26,606 nt of DNA, taken from the NCBI GenBank assembly GCA_016783995.1, contig JADHVN010000003.1:1-26606 (forward strand), in the 5' to 3' direction. Origin of the DNA: Actinomycetota bacterium (GTDB lineage: Bacteria > Actinomycetota > Humimicrobiia > Humimicrobiales > Humimicrobiaceae). The position numbers and the translations under genes are program-made. Each line of letters opens with the position of its first letter. Position 1 is the first letter of the stretch. Below, piece after piece: positions 22,938 to 26,606 of the stretch. The notes under the pieces were generated by a model, which was not told the DNA's origin, made no database searches, and saw only the letters and a list, made by a program, of their open reading frames with translations.

Positions 22938-22954
22938 GAAACTATTAATTAATT

Positions 22955-22992
22955 TCGGTCTTAGATTGATTGATGATATCAACTAATACCGA
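22955..22992 (+). promoter_or_regulatory. Hairpin between mvhG and mvhA
   Basis: TCGGTCTTAGATTGAT (22955-22970) pairs with ATCAACTAATACCGA (22978-22992), with one mismatch and one bulged base and a 7-nt loop. It fills most of the 79-bp gap, ends 15 bp before the GAGGAGG of mvhA, and is not followed by a T run. RNA processing or protection that adjusts large-subunit expression is more likely than termination. Confidence 0.45.
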
Positions 22993-23016
22993 TAACCAAA
23001 TTAAAGAGGAGGAAAA

Positions 23017-24459
23017 ATGGGTAAAAAAATTGTTATTCAACCGGTAACAAGAATCGAAGGTCATGCAAAAGTTACTATACAGTTAGATGATAGCGGAAAT
23101 GTCAGTGATTCCAAATTTAGTGTTGTAGAACTCAGGGGTTTTGAAAAGTTCTGTGTGGGCAGGCCTGTTGAAGAACTTCCAAGAATTGTTACCAGTATTT
23201 GTGGGGTATGCCCCTGGTCACATCATTTAGCGAGTGCAAAAGCATGCGATGCTGTTTTTGGAGTAAAGATACCATCTGCTGCAAGAAAGCTACGGGAACT
23301 TTGTAATTCTATTGCTTTCACTGAAGAACATATTTTACATTTTTATTTCCTAGCAGGAGCTGATTTTGTTATGGGGCCTGATGCAGATTATAGTATAAGA
23401 AATGTAATTGGTATTGCTCAGAAGTTTCCTGATATAGCAAAAAAGGTTATAAGAAACAGGCACTTGGGTGCAAGGATGCTTGAAATTATTTCCGGAAAAT
23501 CCATACATCCTGTTGCTGCAGTTCCTGGAGGTTTCAGTAAGGTTCTTAATTCTGAAGAAAGAGATGAATTGCTTAAAATGGCAAATGAAGTTTTAGAATT
23601 TTCAAAGTTTTCAATTGATTATGCCAAGAATAATATCTTCCCACAATATATTGAAGTAGTTAAGACACTGGGAGTTATAGAAACAGGATTCTTAGGTACA
23701 GTAACAAAAGATGGGACACTTGAACTTTATGATGGAGTTTTAAGAATGATGCAGGCTGATGGTAGTTACGAGGACTTTAATTATGAACAGTATACTGATT
23801 ATATTGGGGAGCATATTGAGCCATGGACATACTTAAAATTTCCATATATGAAAAAAGCAGGTAAACTTTCTATGGACTTAGGTAATCCTGTAGGTGTTTA
23901 TAGAACTAACACACTGGCAAGAGTGAATGTTTGTGACAGGATCAGGATGCCACTTGCACAAAAGGAATTTGAAGAATTCCGTAATGAATTTGGCAAACCA
24001 ACACAACTGACTCTTCTTTATAATTGGGCAAGATTGATTGAATTACTATATAATGCAGAATATGCAGTCCAGTTATTAGAAGACCCTGAAATAACTTCAA
24101 AGGATATTAGAGTTCCTGTTAAGCCGCGTGCTGCGCGAGGAATTGGTTGTGTTGAAGCACCAAGGGGTACGTTGATTCATGACTATGAGACAGATGAAAA
24201 TGGAATTGTTACCAATGTAAATTTAATTGTGGGTACCACTCATAACAATGCTCCAATTAATATGTCAGTAAAAAGAGCAGCAATGGATTTAATCAAAGAT
24301 GGAAAATATGACCAGGGTATTTTAAACAGAGTGGAGATGGCTATTCGTGCATATGATCCCTGTTTATCTTGCTCAACTCATAATCTAGATGGCAGTATAG
24401 CAGTTAGAGTAGATATTGTAGATGCTTCCGGCAAAGTGGTTAAAACTTATAAAAACTAA
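23017..24459 (+). CDS. mvhA: NiFe hydrogenase large (catalytic) subunit, Mvh type
   Basis: This is the catalytic subunit for reversible H2 oxidation in the cytoplasm. The four Ni-Fe ligands are present: C62 and C65 in SICGVCPWSHH and C449 and C452 in DPCLSCSTH; the N-terminal RIEGHAK block is also there. After H455 comes a 25-residue tail, the peptide that the maturation protease removes once nickel is in place; the protease gene follows three bases later. ATG 23017 follows GAGGAGG. 480 aa is normal for group 3c/MvhA. With no membrane partner and with mvhD and HdrA beside it, H2 electrons should enter the HdrA complex. Confidence 0.93.
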   Translation: MGKKIVIQPVTRIEGHAKVTIQLDDSGNVSDSKFSVVELRGFEKFCVGRPVEELPRIVTSICGVCPWSHHLASAKACDAVFGVKIPSAARKLRELCNSIAFTEEHILHFYFLAGADFVMGPDADYSIRNVIGIAQKFPDIAKKVIRNRHLGARMLEIISGKSIHPVAAVPGGFSKVLNSEERDELLKMANEVLEFSKFSIDYAKNNIFPQYIEVVKTLGVIETGFLGTVTKDGTLELYDGVLRMMQADGSYEDFNYEQYTDYIGEHIEPWTYLKFPYMKKAGKLSMDLGNPVGVYRTNTLARVNVCDRIRMPLAQKEFEEFRNEFGKPTQLTLLYNWARLIELLYNAEYAVQLLEDPEITSKDIRVPVKPRAARGIGCVEAPRGTLIHDYETDENGIVTNVNLIVGTTHNNAPINMSVKRAAMDLIKDGKYDQGILNRVEMAIRAYDPCLSCSTHNLDGSIAVRVDIVDASGKVVKTYKN

Positions 24460-24461
24460 GA

Positions 24462-24959
24462 ATGCAAAATAATATTCCTGATCGTTACAGAAAACCAATC
24501 CTTGTATTAGGATGTGGAAATATTCTATTTGGCGATGATGGATTTGGTCCTCAGGTAGTAGAATATTTAAAAAAGAACTACTCAATTCCAGAAGATGTTG
24601 AAGTGATAAATGCTGGATGCAGCGTTAGAAATATCCTGTTTGATATAGTTCTTTCCCCTGAAAAGCCGGATAAGATAATTATTATTGACGGATTGGATGT
24701 CAGAAAAGAACCAGGTGAAATTTTTGAAATTGAGATTGAAGACATTCCAGAAAACAAGATAGATGATTTTTCAATGCATCAACTGCCTACTTCTAACTTG
24801 CTGAGGGAATTAAAGGACCACTGCAGTATTTATATAAAAATCTTTTCATGTCAGGTAGAAAATATTCCTAAAAGTGTATCTACAGGCCTTTCAAAAAGGG
24901 TGCTTGATTCAATTCCAAAAGTATGTGATATGATAATTAGAGAGATTAAAAAAGATTAA
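24462..24959 (+). CDS. Hydrogenase maturation protease (HycI/FrhD family)
   Basis: The 165-aa endopeptidase cuts the C-terminal tail of the large subunit after NiFe assembly. The family motif is visible as LGCGNILFGDDGFGP (16-30), with the acidic nickel-sensing residue in the DDGFG block; FSMHQLP further on carries the conserved histidine, and IKIFSCQVENI matches the later 'G...P' strand region loosely. It starts two bases after mvhA, so it probably serves that enzyme. The Shine-Dalgarno sequence is weak. Symbols such as hycI or frhD are used for different relatives, so none is assigned. Confidence 0.88.
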   Translation: MQNNIPDRYRKPILVLGCGNILFGDDGFGPQVVEYLKKNYSIPEDVEVINAGCSVRNILFDIVLSPEKPDKIIIIDGLDVRKEPGEIFEIEIEDIPENKIDDFSMHQLPTSNLLRELKDHCSIYIKIFSCQVENIPKSVSTGLSKRVLDSIPKVCDMIIREIKKD

Positions 24960-24994
24960 GTTTTAATGGCTATAAATTTTATTTTTAAACCATT

Positions 24995-25339
24995 ATGCAT
25001 GAGTATTCCATTACATGCTCGATATTAGATATACTAAATAAAACAGTAAAAGAAAACAAGGTAAAAAAAATAAAAAGGGTCAATTTTGAAATTAGTTCAA
25101 TTGCACATATCGAGCCATGTTCAATTGAGTTCTATTATAATTTTTTAACTAAGGATAATAGTGTTTTAAGAAATGCCCAATTAAAATTCAAAAAGATAAA
25201 AACTCAAGTTAAGTGTGAAGATTGTAAAAAGGTATCTGATGTGAAAGATTATTTTATTACAGAATGCCCGAAATGCTCAAGTAAAAGGATAAAGATTGTA
25301 GATAATGACGAAATTAAAATAATTTCAGTAGAAACATAA
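24995..25339 (+). CDS. hypA: Hydrogenase nickel-insertion protein HypA
   Basis: HypA delivers nickel to the hydrogenase large subunit together with HypB. The start MHEYSI carries the nickel ligand H2 and E3, and the zinc finger is C74-x2-C77 and C91-x2-C94 (VKCEDC...CPKC). 114 aa is full length. It lies 35 bp after the protease gene; the gap is AT-rich with no clear Shine-Dalgarno sequence before ATG 24995, but MHEYSI fixes the start. Other hyp genes, apart from the broken hypE, are not in the window. Confidence 0.92.
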   Translation: MHEYSITCSILDILNKTVKENKVKKIKRVNFEISSIAHIEPCSIEFYYNFLTKDNSVLRNAQLKFKKIKTQVKCEDCKKVSDVKDYFITECPKCSSKRIKIVDNDEIKIISVET

Positions 25340-25419
25340 TATAAAATGTGCCAAATTCTTATACTGATATTAAAAGAGGTGTGTTATTAAATGAAATGTA
25401 TTAAGTACTTTATGTAAGT

Positions 25420-26397
25420 CTAGCATATTCTAGGAAGCTACTCACTATAATGCAAATCGAGGACTCTTCTGGTACCCAATTCTGTATTTAAAATAACCAG
25501 ACCTTCACTATTATCAGTTACTTCACCTATAATTTCTGAATTTTTTCCGTATTTATTTTTTTTCATAGCTTTTAGTATCTTTTCTGCATCATTTCTATCT
25601 ACAAATGCTGCTATTTTTCCTTCATTTGCCATATACAAAGGGTCTAACCCTAGAAATTCACATATCCCAAGTGTTTTTTTATAGGAATTTTGTCTTGGTA
25701 TATACTTATATTTGTTTTTGAACTTCTTGCCATCTCAATAAGCATTGTTGCAAGGCCTCCACGTGTTGCATCTCTTAATGCATGAATTTTTTTTGATATA
25801 ATTAACATATCACTAACAAGGGAGTTTAGTGAAGCACAATCGCTTATAAGATTAGCATTAAAGTTAAATTCTTTTCTTTGGCTTAAAATTGAAATACCAT
25901 GCTCTCCGATACTTCCATTTATTAATATTTTATCTCCAACTTTTATATTATAAGACGATATATTAAGGTTTTTATCAATTAAGCCCACTCCAGAAGTATT
26001 TATGTGAATTTTGTCAATACTTCCTTTTTCCACAACCTTGGTATCTCCAGTTATTATTTTTAAATTAGTTTCCTTGAGTGTGTATTTAATCGAAAGAAGG
26101 ATCTTTTCTAAATCTGAAACTAAAAAACCTTCTTCTAATATGATTGCCAGACTTAAGGCTATTGGCATACACCCAGTTGTCGAAAGGTCAGTTATAGTCC
26201 CACATATACTTAATTTTCCAATATCTCCCCCTGGAAAAAAAATAGGGTCAACAACAAAACTATCAGTTGTAAAAGCTAATTTTTTATTATTGTGATTTAA
26301 AGTTGCGCTGTCTTTCAGTTTATTTAATATATCATTACCAAGATATTTAAGCAGTACATTATTTATGAGTTCTCCTGTTTTAATGCCACCATCTACA
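25420..26397 (-). pseudogene. hypE: Broken hypE (hydrogenase expression/formation protein)
   Basis: Read on the minus strand, the sequence is HypE from near its N-terminus (DGGIKTGELI, LAFTTDSFVVDPIFFPGGDIGKL, ITGDTKVVEKG, DATRGGLATML) to its end. Three lesions are visible. (1) At the A7 run (forward T7, 25674-25680) the frame shifts: IPIKK continues as HLGYVNF-stop, whereas one more A would give IKKTLGICEFLGLDPLYMANEG, the family sequence. (2) An in-frame TAG (25438-25440) stands before LPRIC, the invariant C-terminus whose last cysteine carries the thiocarbamate; LPRIC and its own TAG follow at 25420-25437. (3) The first few codons are missing at a junction near 26398. HypE makes the CN ligands of the NiFe site, so an intact copy should exist elsewhere if the hydrogenase works. 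Confidence 0.85.
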
Positions 26398-26407
26398 TAA
26401 TAAATTT

Positions 26408-26606
26408 GAAATAGTAGATATTATAAAAGCTTTAATTGTTGGTAAAAAGCCAGAAATTCTAAATTATCCTGTATGTATAGAATGTAAGAGAAATGGTAAT
26501 ACCTGTGTTTACGAACTAGGCATGACCTGCATGGGCCCAATTATAAGAGCTGGGTGTGATTCGAGATGCCCAAACAGCGGTGAAGGATGTGATGGCTGCA
26601 GGGGCC
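26408..26606 (+). pseudogene. 5'-truncated second hydrogenase small subunit, running off the window
   Basis: The plus-strand frame reads EIVDIIKALIVGKKPEI, then YPVCIECKRNG, TCVYELGMTCMGPI, RAGCDSRCPNSGEGCDGCRG, the C-terminal cysteine-rich part of a group 3-type NiFe hydrogenase small subunit (HoxY/HydD/MvhG family). The frame is open back to 26384 but has no start codon and no upstream homology; the N-terminal two thirds, with the proximal-cluster cysteines, is replaced by the start of the reversed hypE. It differs from mvhG in the same region, so it belongs to another hydrogenase. It continues past 26606. Confidence 0.75.

Noticed and set aside
25438..25440. Recoding of UAG (pyrrolysine or Gln) in hypE.
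   Set aside because: TAG is used as an ordinary stop in several genes here (for example at 6721, 11914 and 12317), and hypE has two further lesions, so a pseudogene is simpler.
26011..26295. Plus-strand open frame of 94 codons at 26011-26295.
   Set aside because: It is antisense to clear HypE sequence and shows no homology of its own.

Overview
The window is AT-rich bacterial DNA. It is dominated by one long, almost entirely plus-strand set of genes for soluble, flavin-based electron transfer. The broken mobile-element genes, the Rex-type operator, the many ferredoxin-type iron-sulfur subunits and the NiFe hydrogenase point to a strictly anaerobic, uncultured-type bacterium. I cannot name the phylum from the sequence.

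Layout. (1) 1-1303: the C-terminal part of an IS110-type transposase, then the N-terminal stub of a second transposase whose ribosome binding site lies inside a perfect hairpin. (2) 1304-1552: a promoter region with a TTGACA/TATAGT promoter, a tandem 12-bp repeat and a near-perfect Rex operator. (3) 1553-8687: hdrC, hdrA (copy 1, 1023 aa), mvhD (copy 1) and three subunits of an FlxCBA/AsrAB-like NAD(P)H dehydrogenase, which together form an Hdr-Flx module without HdrB. (4) 8709-14769: a NuoE subunit fused to an N-terminal piece of HdrA, then HndB and NuoF (an NADH-oxidising module), then five small regulatory-type genes (DRTGG, CBS-HATPase, DRTGG, PHP, HATPase). (5) 14766-21984: a NuoG-like domain fused to the remaining part of HdrA, mvhD copy 2 and a 68-aa unknown protein, then a second cassette of divergent HdrA, mvhD copy 3 and a 67-aa paralogue of the unknown protein. 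(6) 22011-25339: NiFe hydrogenase small and large subunits (MvhG, MvhA), the maturation protease and HypA. (7) 25420-26606: a decayed hypE on the minus strand (frameshift, premature amber stop, missing N-terminus) abutting a 5'-truncated second hydrogenase small subunit on the plus strand that runs off the window.

The central observation is that one HdrA is split between two genes about 6.2 kb apart. Residues 25-141 of the HdrA-NuoE fusion match residues 1-117 of the intact HdrA without a gap, ending at the CPV of the first ferredoxin motif. Residues 192-1098 of the NuoG-HdrA fusion resume at the very next position. The pieces total 1024 residues against 1023 for the intact copy. It looks as if a whole NADH-dehydrogenase/regulator block had been placed inside an hdrA gene, with in-frame fusion on both sides. 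The two halves would have to meet in one complex to make the FAD site.

Working model (inference): NuoE/HndB/NuoF exchange electrons with NAD(H). The NuoG-like domain carries them to a split FAD-HdrA. MvhD and MvhAG connect HdrA to H2, and the HdrA ferredoxin domains serve a low-potential ferredoxin. There is no H-cluster hydrogenase and no HdrB in the window. The complex may therefore do the job of a trimeric bifurcating hydrogenase (H2 with NAD+ and ferredoxin) using a NiFe enzyme and an Hdr flavin. The upstream Hdr-Flx module would provide a second, probably Rex-controlled NADH entry.
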